In this document: piece after piece, positions 42,535-51,486 of the stretch | Position numbering within the stretch: position 1 is the first letter of the stretch | Layout: every line of letters begins with the position of its first letter | From: JANQKX01 sp039028695 | GTDB lineage: Bacteria; Pseudomonadota; Alphaproteobacteria; Kiloniellales; Kiloniellaceae | Reading direction: 5' to 3' | DNA length: 58,509 nucleotides | NCBI GenBank assembly: GCA_039028695.1 | Contig: JBCCHN010000015.1 | Location: forward strand, 1 to 58,509 | The notes under the pieces: generated by a model | What the model was told of the DNA's origin: nothing | Database searches by the model: none | The model's input: only the letters and a program-made list of their open reading frames with translations | Made by a program: the position numbers and the translations under genes

Positions 42535-45312
42535 ATGTTAGAGCCAACGCCCCCTTCCCCGGCCCAGAGCACTTCCGCCGGGCAGCACCGCCCGCCGTCG
42601 GCGCCGGCTCTTGCCGTTGGTGTGGCCGGCGCGGTTTGGGTCAGCGATGTGGGTGAGGTCTTTCATCTTAATCCCTTGGCCGCGGCACAAAGAGCCAGTC
42701 AGGCACCCCCCTTGCTATGCCATGCCAGGGCGGTGGCGGGGCGCCTGGGAATGGACCGTTTGCCTGCTTTCGACCTTTTGGAGCTCTATGCCTTTGTCCG
42801 GCCCGCCCATGCTTGCGTGCCGACAATAGGCGGTGTGGCGACGGCGCTCGGTCGGCCACGTCCGGCGGACTTGGAAAGCTCGGCAATTTCCTTGTTGGGC
42901 CTTGCCCATCAGCTACTAAGGGAGCTGTCCGTTGCGGGGGAAGATCGCAGTGCTCTCGATATTGCTTGGACTCTGGCCCAGGCCGGTTGGGTTTGGGGGC
43001 CGTCGGTTTTGTCGGCGCTGGGATACGGTGACGGCGGCAAGCCCATGCCCCGTGGCGGGCGGGGCTTTAACGTATGGGATGGCTTGCCCGACTGGCGCGA
43101 GGGGCCGCCGCCGCCCCCACCCAGCCAATTCGGCGTGGATCCGGATCAGGCCCGCCAGCGTTTGGCAGCGCTTTTGGGCGACGATGCGGAACATCGACCC
43201 CAGCAGTCCGACTACGCCACTGCGGCGAGTGGGGCTTTTCAGCCCCGAAGCCAAGTGGGAGCGCCGCATATGGTTTTGGCGGAGGCAGGTACCGGTGTGG
43301 GCAAGACCCTAGGCTATATCAGCCCGGCTAGTCTTTGGGCGGAGCGCAACAAAGGCCCGGTTTGGATCTCCACCTATACCCGAAATCTTCAGCATCAAAT
43401 CGACGGCGAGTTGGACCGCCTTTTTCCCCAGCCGCAAGAAAAGGCGGAAAGGGTCGTGATTCGGAAGGGGCGGGAGAATTACCTCTGTCTTTTAAATTTG
43501 CAGGAGGCGGTGCGCGGCTTGGCTGCGACGCCGCAAAATGCCGTGGCCCTGGGCTTGATGGCCCGCTGGGCGAGCCGTACCCGGGACGGAGACATGGTGG
43601 GCGGCGATTTTCCCGGTTGGCTGGTCGGCCTGCTTGGCCCGGCGCGGACAATCGCTTTGACCGACCGACGCGGCGAATGCATCTATTCGGCTTGCCAGCA
43701 CTACGGTAAGTGCTACATCGAACGGTCCCAACGGCAGGCCCGCCAGGCACAGATCGTCGTCGCCAATCATGCCCTGGTCATGGTGCAGGCGGCCATGGGC
43801 TCTTTGGAGGAGGGACAGTTCCCCACCCATTTGGTTTTCGACGAGGGGCACCATGTGTTCGATGCTGCCGATTCGGCCTTTGCTGCCCATCTTACCGGGC
43901 AGGAGACACAAGACCTTCGCCGGTGGATTTTGGGCGCCGAGAGCACCCGTCGCAGCGCCAGTCGCTTGCGCGGCTTGCAACGGCGCCTCGAGGATCTGAT
44001 CGCCGGCGATGAAGAGGCCATCAAGGCTCTTGACGCCGCGACACGGGCAGCGGCCTGCTTGCCGGGCGAGGGTTGGCGGCAAAGGGTGAGCGAGGGCCGG
44101 CCGTCAGGGGGTTGCGAACGTTTTTTATCCCTTTTGCGGACTCAGCTTCTGGCCCGTAGTCGCAATCCGGAGGGACCCTTTAGCCTTGAGTGCGAAACCC
44201 AGCCCCTTATCTCCGACCTGCCGGCGGTCGCGGAAGGACTGCACCGGGACCTGGCGCAATTGAAAGAGCCCTTGGTTGCCTTGCGACGATCCTTAATGGG
44301 CCGTTTGGACGAAGAAGGAGACCAATTGGATAGTGATGCCCGGCGGCGGATCGAAGGCCTGTGCCGAGGGCTGGATCGGCGGGCCATTTTCCAGCTATCT
44401 GCCTGGCAAAACATGTTGGAGACCTTGGAGCAAGAGACACCGCCCGAGTTTACCGATTGGTTCGGTCTTGAGCGCCTTCTGGGGCGGGACCAGGATGTGG
44501 GCATGTACCGGCACTGGGTGGACCCAACGGCCCCCTTCGCCGAGGCGGTTCTGAGTGAAGCGCACGGTGTTCTCGTGACATCCGCGACCCTTACCGACGG
44601 ATCGGGCGACGTGCTGGCGGACTGGGAGGCGGCCGAGGCGCGGACCGGTGCCTCACGCCTGCCGAACCCGGCAATCCGGGCACAGCTTTCTTCCCCCTAC
44701 GACTATGGTGGGCAGACCAAGATTCTGGTGGTTCGCGATCTTTCAAAGGCCAACATGGACCTGGTGGCGGGAGCCTATCGGGATCTTTTCACCGCTGCCG
44801 GCGGCGGAGCCTTGGGCCTTTTTACCGCAATCGCGCGCCTTAAGGCGGTGCATCAGCGCATCGCCCTCCCCCTCGAAGAGGCTGGTCTACCTCTTTTTGC
44901 CCAGCATGTGGATGCGCTCGACACCTCGACTTTGGTTGATATTTTTCGGGCCGAAGAAGATTCCTGCCTCTTGGGCACCGATGCGGTGCGCGACGGTGTG
45001 GACGTACCCGGTCGGTCACTGCGTTTGATTGTATTTGACCGGGTGCCTTGGCCTCGCCCGGACATTCGCCACAAAGCCCGTCGGGCTCTCTTCGGAGGAG
45101 CCGCCTACGATGATCGCTTAACACGATTGAAGCTGCGCCAGGCCTATGGGCGCCTGCTACGCCGTTCCGACGACAGAGGTGTTTTTGTCATGTTGGACTC
45201 CCGATTGCCAAGCCGCTTGGCGGGCGCCTTTCCCGATGGTACTTCGGTGGAACGAGTCGGCTTGGCTGAGGCCATTGCGACCACAAAATCCTTTTTGTCA
45301 GAAGAGGCGTGA
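42535..45312 (+). CDS. DinG/XPD-type Fe-S DNA helicase
   Basis: A 925-residue superfamily 2 helicase. Walker A is AEAGTGVGKT (249-258); the DEAH-type box is VFDEGHH. Cys318, Cys382, Cys387 and Cys393 are spaced as in the [4Fe-4S] cluster of XPD/DinG, so 5'-3' polarity is likely. Motif VI region includes QAYGRLLRRSDDRGVFVMLD. The long N-terminal region (1-240) is not typical of E. coli DinG and resembles an additional helical domain of the alphaproteobacterial group. It probably resolves R-loops or G4 structures during replication or repair. A leaderless mRNA is suggested by the promoter just upstream. Confidence 0.9.
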   Translation: MLEPTPPSPAQSTSAGQHRPPSAPALAVGVAGAVWVSDVGEVFHLNPLAAAQRASQAPPLLCHARAVAGRLGMDRLPAFDLLELYAFVRPAHACVPTIGGVATALGRPRPADLESSAISLLGLAHQLLRELSVAGEDRSALDIAWTLAQAGWVWGPSVLSALGYGDGGKPMPRGGRGFNVWDGLPDWREGPPPPPPSQFGVDPDQARQRLAALLGDDAEHRPQQSDYATAASGAFQPRSQVGAPHMVLAEAGTGVGKTLGYISPASLWAERNKGPVWISTYTRNLQHQIDGELDRLFPQPQEKAERVVIRKGRENYLCLLNLQEAVRGLAATPQNAVALGLMARWASRTRDGDMVGGDFPGWLVGLLGPARTIALTDRRGECIYSACQHYGKCYIERSQRQARQAQIVVANHALVMVQAAMGSLEEGQFPTHLVFDEGHHVFDAADSAFAAHLTGQETQDLRRWILGAESTRRSASRLRGLQRRLEDLIAGDEEAIKALDAATRAAACLPGEGWRQRVSEGRPSGGCERFLSLLRTQLLARSRNPEGPFSLECETQPLISDLPAVAEGLHRDLAQLKEPLVALRRSLMGRLDEEGDQLDSDARRRIEGLCRGLDRRAIFQLSAWQNMLETLEQETPPEFTDWFGLERLLGRDQDVGMYRHWVDPTAPFAEAVLSEAHGVLVTSATLTDGSGDVLADWEAAEARTGASRLPNPAIRAQLSSPYDYGGQTKILVVRDLSKANMDLVAGAYRDLFTAAGGGALGLFTAIARLKAVHQRIALPLEEAGLPLFAQHVDALDTSTLVDIFRAEEDSCLLGTDAVRDGVDVPGRSLRLIVFDRVPWPRPDIRHKARRALFGGAAYDDRLTRLKLRQAYGRLLRRSDDRGVFVMLDSRLPSRLAGAFPDGTSVERVGLAEAIATTKSFLSEEA

Positions 45313-45346
45313 CGATTCTCATAAACCGACAAGCAGGTGAACTCAT

Positions 45347-46297
45347 TTGGAAAGTAGACGTGGCGTGACGACGGATTCCGGTAAATCGATGGGAACAGGA
45401 CAGGATGGCTTATCGACCGCCATTGTTTTCGGGTTGATGGCCGCCTTGATATGGGGCGCCTGGCCCGTGCTGTCCCGTTTGGGCGTGCAGCAGAGCCTCA
45501 CTGTCCATGACATCATCGCGTTACGCTTTGGCGTGGCCGGTGTGATTTTGTTGCCGATTCTGTTGCGTGGCGGCATTGGCGGATTAGGGTGGGGCCCGAT
45601 CCTGCTGATGACCTGCGGGGCGGGTGTACCTTATGTCTGGATTACAGTGACGGGACTGTCCCTGGCGCCCGCCGGGCATGGCGGCGTGATTATTCCCAGC
45701 ACTATGCTGACCTGTTCCACCTTGGGAGGATGGTTGTTCCTCAAAGATCGTCCGACAGCGTCGCGCCTCTTGGGTCTCGCCATGATTCTGCTGGGGGTGG
45801 TGTTGATTGGATGGCACAGCTTTTCCCAAGGTGGGCTTGAGACCCTAGAAGGAGATCCCTTGATCGGTGATTTTTTGTTTGTCGCCGGTGGCGCCTTGTG
45901 GGCCATCTATACGGTAACAAGCCGAGCGTGCCGGGCCGATCCCATGCGGGCGACGGCCCTGGTTTCAGTCTTTTCGATGATTTTTTACCTGCCCTACTAT
46001 TTTTTTGCGGGAGAGGGTAATTTGGCAGCGGCCCCTGTGGAGGAGTGGCTTTTTCAGGGTGTCTTTCAGGGACTGATCGTGGGTATTCTGGCCCTCTTGT
46101 TCTATACCAAGGCGGTGGCCATTTTAGGGGCAGGGCGCGGTGCCATATTTGCCGCTTTGGTGCCGGCAATAGCGGTACTACTTGCCTATCCGCTTTTGGA
46201 TGAACGGCCCAGTGGGCTGGAAATGGCGGGTGTGATCGTGGTGACTTTGGGCATGATCGTTGCCTTGGGATTGGTGCCAAGGCGCGCGAAGACCTAA
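45347..46297 (+). CDS. EamA (DMT) family transporter
   Basis: A 316-residue membrane protein with about ten hydrophobic segments arranged as two EamA repeats (roughly 25-165 and 175-305). Examples are IVFGLMAALIWGAWPVLSRLG and LLALLFYTKAVAILGAGRGAIFAALVP. It probably exports a small metabolite. The TTG at 45347 is supported by AGGTGA 6 bases upstream; the first 20 residues are polar. It is 34 bases downstream of the helicase gene on the same strand. Confidence 0.88.
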   Translation: MESRRGVTTDSGKSMGTGQDGLSTAIVFGLMAALIWGAWPVLSRLGVQQSLTVHDIIALRFGVAGVILLPILLRGGIGGLGWGPILLMTCGAGVPYVWITVTGLSLAPAGHGGVIIPSTMLTCSTLGGWLFLKDRPTASRLLGLAMILLGVVLIGWHSFSQGGLETLEGDPLIGDFLFVAGGALWAIYTVTSRACRADPMRATALVSVFSMIFYLPYYFFAGEGNLAAAPVEEWLFQGVFQGLIVGILALLFYTKAVAILGAGRGAIFAALVPAIAVLLAYPLLDERPSGLEMAGVIVVTLGMIVALGLVPRRAKT

Positions 46298-46435
46298 ATC
46301 ATCATCAACTTGTACCCGGGCATTGATGGCCAGGCAGAGCATGAAAACCTTTGACTATAGCTTCAAAATCTGATGGCCGGAAAATTTACGCGTTTGGCTG
46401 GGTTTAATTTCATCGTGAGTTTTCCTATTTATCCC

Positions 46436-46453
46436 CTTGAATCGGAGTTCAAG
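46436..46453. promoter_or_regulatory. Palindrome upstream of the glutaredoxin gene
   Basis: CTTGAA-N6-TTCAAG is a perfect 6-6-6 inverted repeat, about 30 bases before the grxC start, in a 185-base gap that otherwise shows no gene. Possible operator. Confidence 0.35.
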
Positions 46454-46482
46454 AGAGGACGTCTTTGGGTCAAGGTGCGGTC

Positions 46483-46761
46483 ATGACACAAGTGGAAATC
46501 TATTCCAGTATGCTTTGTCCCTATTGCTATCGGGCCAAGAGGCTGCTCGATCAATTGGGCGTGGAATACGAAGAAATCGATGTCATGCTGCACCCCCGCC
46601 GTCGTGCCGAAATGCGTGAACGCGCCGCCGGTCGCACCTCGGTGCCACAGATTTTTATCAATGGCACCCATGTGGGGGGCAGCGACGAGCTCTATGACCT
46701 GCATGCAAAGGGCAAGCTGTCACCCCTTTTAGAGCAAGGCGGGCTGGAGGAGACTCCTTGA
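46483..46761 (+). CDS. grxC: Glutaredoxin 3
   Basis: A 92-residue dithiol glutaredoxin with active site CPYC (Cys12, Cys15), the cis-Pro loop TSVPQIFI and GGSDEL glutathione-binding end. It reduces disulfides and glutathione adducts in the cytosol. Two starts compete: ATG 46483 with AAGG 7 bases upstream, and TTG 46465 with a better GAGAGGA. The shorter fits the family. The stop overlaps the nitrilase start by TTGA. Confidence 0.93.
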   Translation: MTQVEIYSSMLCPYCYRAKRLLDQLGVEYEEIDVMLHPRRRAEMRERAAGRTSVPQIFINGTHVGGSDELYDLHAKGKLSPLLEQGGLEETP

Positions 46762-47585
46762 CGGGAGCCTTTCTGGCGGCCTGTGTTCAATTCACGGCGG
46801 GGCGGGATATTGGCCCCAATATTGCGGCGGCCAGTGCCCTGATCCGCCAGGCACGGGCGCAAGGTGCCGATTTCATTCTGACGCCCGAGACCACCGATAT
46901 GCTCGAACCCGATCGGGCCTTGCAGGCGATAAAACTCAAGTCGGAAGAAAACCATGAGGGCGTGGCTGCCTTTGGAGCTTTGGCTGCTGAACTCAGCTGC
47001 TGGCTGTTGATCGGCTCGCTTTTGGTGCGGCAAGAGGGGGGCAAGCCCGCTAACCGGTCCTACTTGTTCGATCCCGAGGGCCGGGTCGTAGCCCGCTACA
47101 ACAAGATCCATATGTTCGATGTGGATATTCCAGACGGCCAAAGTTATCGGGAATCGAGCGTCTATCAGGCTGGGGAGCGGGCGGTTCTGGCGACGTTACC
47201 TTGGGGCGGCTTGGGCTTGACCATCTGTTATGACCTGCGCTTTCCAAAGCTGTACCGCAGCTTGGCCTGCTCCGGTGCGCTGTTCTTAACCGCACCGTCC
47301 GCTTTTACCCGCTTTACCGGTCAAGCCCATTGGCACAGTTTGATCCGGGCCCGCGCCATCGAGACTGGATCTTATATGTTTGCCCCGGCGCAGTGTGGCG
47401 ATCATGCCGAGGGTCGCCAGACCTTTGGCCATTCTCTGATTGTCGATCCTTGGGGAAGGGTGCTGGCCGACGGCGGCACGGAGCCGGGAATCGTTCTGGC
47501 GGACATCGATCCCGAATTGGCCCGACACGCCCGAAAAATGATCCCCGCGCTTACCGGTGCCCGAGACTTCCGAGGGCCGGCATAA
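46758..47585 (+). CDS. Carbon-nitrogen hydrolase (Nit1/deaminated-glutathione amidase-like)
   Basis: A 275-residue nitrilase-superfamily enzyme. The catalytic residues are Glu44 (TPETTD), Lys116 (YNKIHMFD) and Cys157 (TICYDLRFP). KIHMFDVDIPDGQSYRES and DLRFPKLYRSLA are characteristic of the Nit1/YafV-type branch that hydrolyses deaminated glutathione, which fits the glutaredoxin gene beside it. It starts at TTG 46758, with GGAGGAG just upstream and a 4-base overlap with grxC, so the two are coupled. Confidence 0.9.
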   Translation: MTGAFLAACVQFTAGRDIGPNIAAASALIRQARAQGADFILTPETTDMLEPDRALQAIKLKSEENHEGVAAFGALAAELSCWLLIGSLLVRQEGGKPANRSYLFDPEGRVVARYNKIHMFDVDIPDGQSYRESSVYQAGERAVLATLPWGGLGLTICYDLRFPKLYRSLACSGALFLTAPSAFTRFTGQAHWHSLIRARAIETGSYMFAPAQCGDHAEGRQTFGHSLIVDPWGRVLADGGTEPGIVLADIDPELARHARKMIPALTGARDFRGPA

Positions 47586-47591
47586 GGTCCG

Positions 47592-48137
47592 CTAAGTCAC
47601 TTCACGCCGCGCCGCAATGCGTTGGATGGCCGCCGGGCGCGGTTTCCCGACGATGAGGTCCTCATAGGCCAATACCCTTAAGTGTCCGGCAAAGGCTTCG
47701 AGCAGTTCGCCGGGCCGCAGCAAGTAGTCGGGATTGGAGGGCTTGCCGAAGCGTTCGTTGCCCTGGGCGAAGGTCTCATAAATCAGGATCCCAGCGGGTG
47801 CGATCAGGGCCGGTAATAAGGGCAGCAAAGGGCGATGGAGATAATTCGTCACGATCACGGCCGCAAAACGGCGGGCGGATAGGGGAAAGGGACGACCATC
47901 TTCCAGGTCTATGGTCATGACTTCCAGCTGGCCCGCCATGTCCTCGATCCGGCTGGTATCCCGATCTAAAGCGGTGATGGGGTGGCCTAGACCATAGAAA
48001 AACCGGCTGTGTCGGCCACTGCCGCAGGCCAAGTCGAGCACTCTTCCCTGCGCCGGAATATGATCGGCAAATCGTACAATCCAAGGGGACGGATCGGGTA
48101 CGGGTCTATGCGGGTCTGTCTTGGGGTTTTCAGCCAT
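47592..48137 (-). CDS. Class I SAM-dependent methyltransferase
   Basis: A 181-residue methyltransferase with motif I VLDLACGSGRHSRFF and a later IVTNYLHRPLLP segment. It resembles the TehB/UbiE-like small cytosolic enzymes that act on small molecules. It converges on the nitrilase gene (6-base gap) and diverges from the DUF1178 gene. No pathway can be named. Confidence 0.85.
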   Translation of the reverse strand: MAENPKTDPHRPVPDPSPWIVRFADHIPAQGRVLDLACGSGRHSRFFYGLGHPITALDRDTSRIEDMAGQLEVMTIDLEDGRPFPLSARRFAAVIVTNYLHRPLLPLLPALIAPAGILIYETFAQGNERFGKPSNPDYLLRPGELLEAFAGHLRVLAYEDLIVGKPRPAAIQRIAARREVT

Positions 48138-48192
48138 TTCGTCGTTTATGATTAAGGGCCGTCAACTTGGAAAAACTAGAAATATGTGCTAC

Positions 48193-48223
48193 TCGCCCTA
48201 AATAGAAGGGGTAGTTTAGGCGA
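48193..48223. repeat. Imperfect inverted repeat in the DUF1178 upstream region
   Basis: TCGCC-C-TAAA pairs with TTTAGGCGA (48215-48223) with a one-base bulge and 12-base loop. It lies about 55 bases before the DUF1178 start. Could be a leader hairpin or operator. Confidence 0.3.
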
Positions 48224-48276
48224 AAAGGCCCAGATGTGGTGGCCAGGATAAGGCGCTGCTGGCGAACGGCGAAAGC

Positions 48277-48750
48277 ATGATTGTATTTGACCTGAGATGC
48301 GCGAAAAACCACGAGTTTGAGGCCTGGTTCCGCGATAACGACACCTTTAAGGCTCAAGCCGAAAATGGTCAGGTCCCCTGTCCAGTCTGTGGCTCCACAA
48401 AGGTCGGTAAGGCCTTGATGGCGCCTTTTGTGGCCAACGCCAAGAAAAAGGCCGATACCGCCAACGCGACCCTGCCGGTTCCGGCGGACGGTGGGCCAGT
48501 GCAAAAGGCGGCCATGGAAAGCCAAAAAGCCGGTGAAGTGCGCAAGGCCCTTCGCGAGATGCGCGAGACCATCGAAAAAAACTTCGATTATGTGGGCGGC
48601 GGCTTTGCCGAGGAGGCGCGCAAGATTCACTATGGCGAGTCGGAAGAGCGCAATATCTATGGCGAGACCAGCGACGACGAGGCTAAAGCCCTTCACGACG
48701 AAGGGGTGAAGGTCTCGCGTATCCCCTGGCTGCCGAAAGAGAATTCCTAA
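48277..48750 (+). CDS. DUF1178 family protein
   Basis: A 157-residue protein of the DUF1178 family: MIVFDLRCAKNHEFEAWFR and a zinc-ribbon-like CPVCGS, a middle Ala/Lys-rich part, and NFDYVGGGFAEEARKIHYGE. Only Cys8 and the Cys-x2-Cys pair are visible, with His near, so a metal site is possible. The family is common in alphaproteobacteria and uncharacterised. The last 3 bases overlap the stop region of the convergent VOC gene. Confidence 0.9.
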   Translation: MIVFDLRCAKNHEFEAWFRDNDTFKAQAENGQVPCPVCGSTKVGKALMAPFVANAKKKADTANATLPVPADGGPVQKAAMESQKAGEVRKALREMRETIEKNFDYVGGGFAEEARKIHYGESEERNIYGETSDDEAKALHDEGVKVSRIPWLPKENS

Positions 48751-49175
48751 GGTTTATCGCTCTTATTGGAAGGTTCTAAACCCGGTCCTGCTTTACCGGC
48801 CTCAAGGTCTTGGCCAAAGGCGATGATGTGGCCGTCAGGGTCTTTAATGTCAATGTCTCGCAAGCCATAGGGCGTATCCTCGGGCCCACGGATAGGGGTG
48901 ATGCCTTTCTCGGCAAAGGCGGCACAAAGCGCTGTCACATCGCTCACATAGAGGTAAGCGGCCCAATATTGGTTCGTCGCCGAGTGCCCAGGCTGCCGTG
49001 TGCGATCAAAGGCGATGGTCACTTGGCCCCGCTGGACAATGGCAAAATCCGGGCCCTCGCCCCAGCAACCATGACTACGAAATCCGAGTTTTTGGCAATA
49101 GAAGGCTTCGCTTCTTTTTACGTCGGCGACTTGCAGGACGGGCATGGCGCGCAGCAGTTCGGGTCCGGCACTCAT
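48747..49175 (-). CDS. VOC-family protein (bleomycin-resistance-like)
   Basis: A 142-residue vicinal oxygen chelate fold protein: AMPVLQVADVKRSEAFYCQKLGF and DPDGHIIAFGQD are typical of the bleomycin-resistance/glyoxalase-like branch, which often binds toxins or aromatic compounds without metal. The ATG at 49175 lies one base after the ubiG stop, so the two are coupled; a longer frame reaches back into ubiG and is unlikely. A functional link to ubiquinone synthesis is not evident. Confidence 0.85.
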   Translation of the reverse strand: MSAGPELLRAMPVLQVADVKRSEAFYCQKLGFRSHGCWGEGPDFAIVQRGQVTIAFDRTRQPGHSATNQYWAAYLYVSDVTALCAAFAEKGITPIRGPEDTPYGLRDIDIKDPDGHIIAFGQDLEAGKAGPGLEPSNKSDKP

Positions 49176-49176
49176 T

Positions 49177-50019
49177 TCAGTCTTGCGCCACCGGTTTTGT
49201 GCCAAACAGCATGTAGTTGACGTCCAAATCGCGGGGTGCCAAGTACCACTTATCAGACAGGGGATTGTAGGCAACGCCGGTCATCTCCTGTATCGCAAGG
49301 TCATTTTTTTCCAATTCCGTTACCATTTCGGACGGCCGTAAAAACTTCTGCCAATCATGGGTGCCCCGGGGCAACCACCGCAGAACATATTCCGCCCCGA
49401 CGATGGCCAGCAGGTAGGATTTGGCCGTTCGATTGAGTGTCGCATAAAAGGTGGCGCCGCCCGGCTTCACCAACGCCGCGCTAGCGGCCAGAAAACCGGG
49501 CACATCCGCCACATGTTCGACCACCTCCATGTTCAATACAACGTCGAACTGTTCGCCTGCCTCGGCCAGGGCCTCCGCGCTGGTGGCTCGGTAATCGATG
49601 GTTAAGCCGCTGCTATCCGCGTGGGCCTGCGCGATCTTTATGTTTTTCGCCGCCGCATCGATACCCACGACATCAGCACCTAACCGCGTTAAGGGCTCGC
49701 ATAACAGACCGCCGCCGCACCCAATATCCAAGAGGCGCAGACTCGAAAGGGGTTTATCGCGTGTGATGTCTCGATTCCAATGGGCGGCTAAGCGGTCACG
49801 AATAAAGGTTAAGCGGGCGGGATTGAGCTTATGGAGAGGCTTAAACTTTCCTTTCGGGTCCCACCATGCTTCGGCCATTGCAGTAAACTTGGCGATCTCG
49901 TCCGGGTCGATCGACGTGCTTTGCCCATCGGCTCTTTCCTGCTGGGAAGGGCCCACCGATTCGTCATTTTTCCCGCTGGGATTTGTTTTGCGGATGGTTT
50001 GTCTCGGGGAGTTCGGCAT
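49177..50019 (-). CDS. ubiG: UbiG O-methyltransferase of ubiquinone synthesis
   Basis: A 280-residue methyltransferase with motif I LLDIGCGGGLLCEPL, VVGIDAA, and the post-motif VLNMEVVEHVADVP. WWDPKGKFKPLHKLNP is the UbiG signature. It methylates two hydroxyl groups in ubiquinone biosynthesis. The N-terminal 35 residues are a polar extension. It diverges from lysC, a conserved neighbourhood in alphaproteobacteria. Confidence 0.95.
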   Translation of the reverse strand: MPNSPRQTIRKTNPSGKNDESVGPSQQERADGQSTSIDPDEIAKFTAMAEAWWDPKGKFKPLHKLNPARLTFIRDRLAAHWNRDITRDKPLSSLRLLDIGCGGGLLCEPLTRLGADVVGIDAAAKNIKIAQAHADSSGLTIDYRATSAEALAEAGEQFDVVLNMEVVEHVADVPGFLAASAALVKPGGATFYATLNRTAKSYLLAIVGAEYVLRWLPRGTHDWQKFLRPSEMVTELEKNDLAIQEMTGVAYNPLSDKWYLAPRDLDVNYMLFGTKPVAQD

Positions 50020-50201
50020 CTAAATGCTTGTCCTTGGCAAATCGGGCAAGACCGACAGCGCAATACTTGCGTAGCGGTCCTTCTTAAGAGTATGGATAGC
50101 GCCAACGGTCCGGGCAAGCATTGTACGAGGCCGCGCGCGAAATTGTATCGCGGCTCGCAGCACGCGTCATCGCCTACGAGCCAGGTGGGATAGGGCCTTT
50201 T

Positions 50202-51419
50202 ATGTCTCGAATTGTGATGAAATTCGGTGGTACTTCCGTTGCCGATCTGGACCGCATCCGAAATGCGGCGCGCCGAATTCACACGGAGTACGCGGCTGGA
50301 AACGAGGTCGCCGTGGTGGTATCGGCCATGGCTGGCGTGACCAACGATCTGGTCGCTAAGGTGCGTGATGGGGCGCCCATGTACGACGCGCGGGAATATG
50401 ACGTCGTGGTCTCTTCGGGCGAGCAGGTCACGGCGGGCCTTTTAGCGATCGTCCTTCAGGATATGGGCGTATCTGCGCGGTCATGGCAGGGCTGGCAATT
50501 GCCATTACACACCGACGATGCCCATGGATCGGCGCGCATCGGTCGCATTGAAACGGCCGAGCTGGAACGGCGTTTTGCCGATAACCAGGTGGCCGTGGTC
50601 GCCGGCTTTCAAGGGCTGTCCCCGCAGGGGCGCATTACGACCCTGGGTCGGGGAGGCTCGGATACCTCAGCGGTCGCCCTTGCCGCCGCCTTGGGCGCGG
50701 ACCGTTGCGACATCTATACGGATGTGGACGGTGTCTACACCTGTGATCCGCGGATTGTGCCCAAGGCCCGGAAGATGGATCGCATTACCTATGAAGAGAT
50801 GTTGGAGATGGCGTCGCTGGGCGCAAAGGTCTTGCAAACCCGCTCGGTGGAAGTGGCCATGAAACAAGGCGTTCGCGTGCAAGTCTTGTCTTCCTTTGAA
50901 GACAAACCCGGGACCCTGGTCGTGGATGAGGATGAGATCGTGGAACAAGCAATCGTCAGTGGCATCGCCTATAGCCGGGATGAAGCTAAGATTACCCTAT
51001 CGAGCATTGCGGATCGTCCCGGTGTGGCGGCCAAAATTTTTGGACCGCTCGCCGATGCCTCCATCAACGTGGACATGATCGTTCAAAATGTGTCCGCCAA
51101 TGGTTCGACGGATATGACCTTCACGGTGGGCCGTTCCGACCTGGACCGCGCGATCAGAGCACTGGAAGCCCGTGCCGATGAGTTGGGCTACAGCGAACTC
51201 ACTTCGGATTCCGAGGTGGTCAAGGTGTCGGTGATCGGTGTGGGCATGCGCAGCCACGCGGGCGTGGCCCAATCCATGTTCACCACTCTTGGCGAGAAGG
51301 GCATTAACATTCAGGTTATATCCACATCCGAGATTAAGGTGTCGGTTCTGGTGGCGGAAGAATACCTGGAACTCGCTTTGCGCAGTCTTCACACGGCCTA
51401 CGGCTTGGATGAAATTTGA
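50202..51419 (+). CDS. lysC: Aspartate kinase
   Basis: A 405-residue aspartokinase. KFGGTSV lies at 7-13; the catalytic domain includes GRGGSDTSAVALA and the second half has two ACT domains (about 270-405) for lysine/threonine feedback. It makes aspartyl phosphate for Lys, Thr and Met synthesis. The ATG at 50202 has AGGG 6 bases upstream; an in-frame extension from 50121 is unlikely. ptsP follows after 67 bases. Confidence 0.96.
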   Translation: MSRIVMKFGGTSVADLDRIRNAARRIHTEYAAGNEVAVVVSAMAGVTNDLVAKVRDGAPMYDAREYDVVVSSGEQVTAGLLAIVLQDMGVSARSWQGWQLPLHTDDAHGSARIGRIETAELERRFADNQVAVVAGFQGLSPQGRITTLGRGGSDTSAVALAAALGADRCDIYTDVDGVYTCDPRIVPKARKMDRITYEEMLEMASLGAKVLQTRSVEVAMKQGVRVQVLSSFEDKPGTLVVDEDEIVEQAIVSGIAYSRDEAKITLSSIADRPGVAAKIFGPLADASINVDMIVQNVSANGSTDMTFTVGRSDLDRAIRALEARADELGYSELTSDSEVVKVSVIGVGMRSHAGVAQSMFTTLGEKGINIQVISTSEIKVSVLVAEEYLELALRSLHTAYGLDEI

Positions 51420-51486
51420 AGGTCGGTTGAAGCCATTTTTCTGAACGTATAAGAGCCCCCTACGAGGGTGGGAGAAATTTGGGGCA

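Noticed and set aside
42764..42910. Small Gly/Arg-rich antisense frames over the helicase N-terminus
   Set aside because: Shadow frames of a GC-rich coding region.
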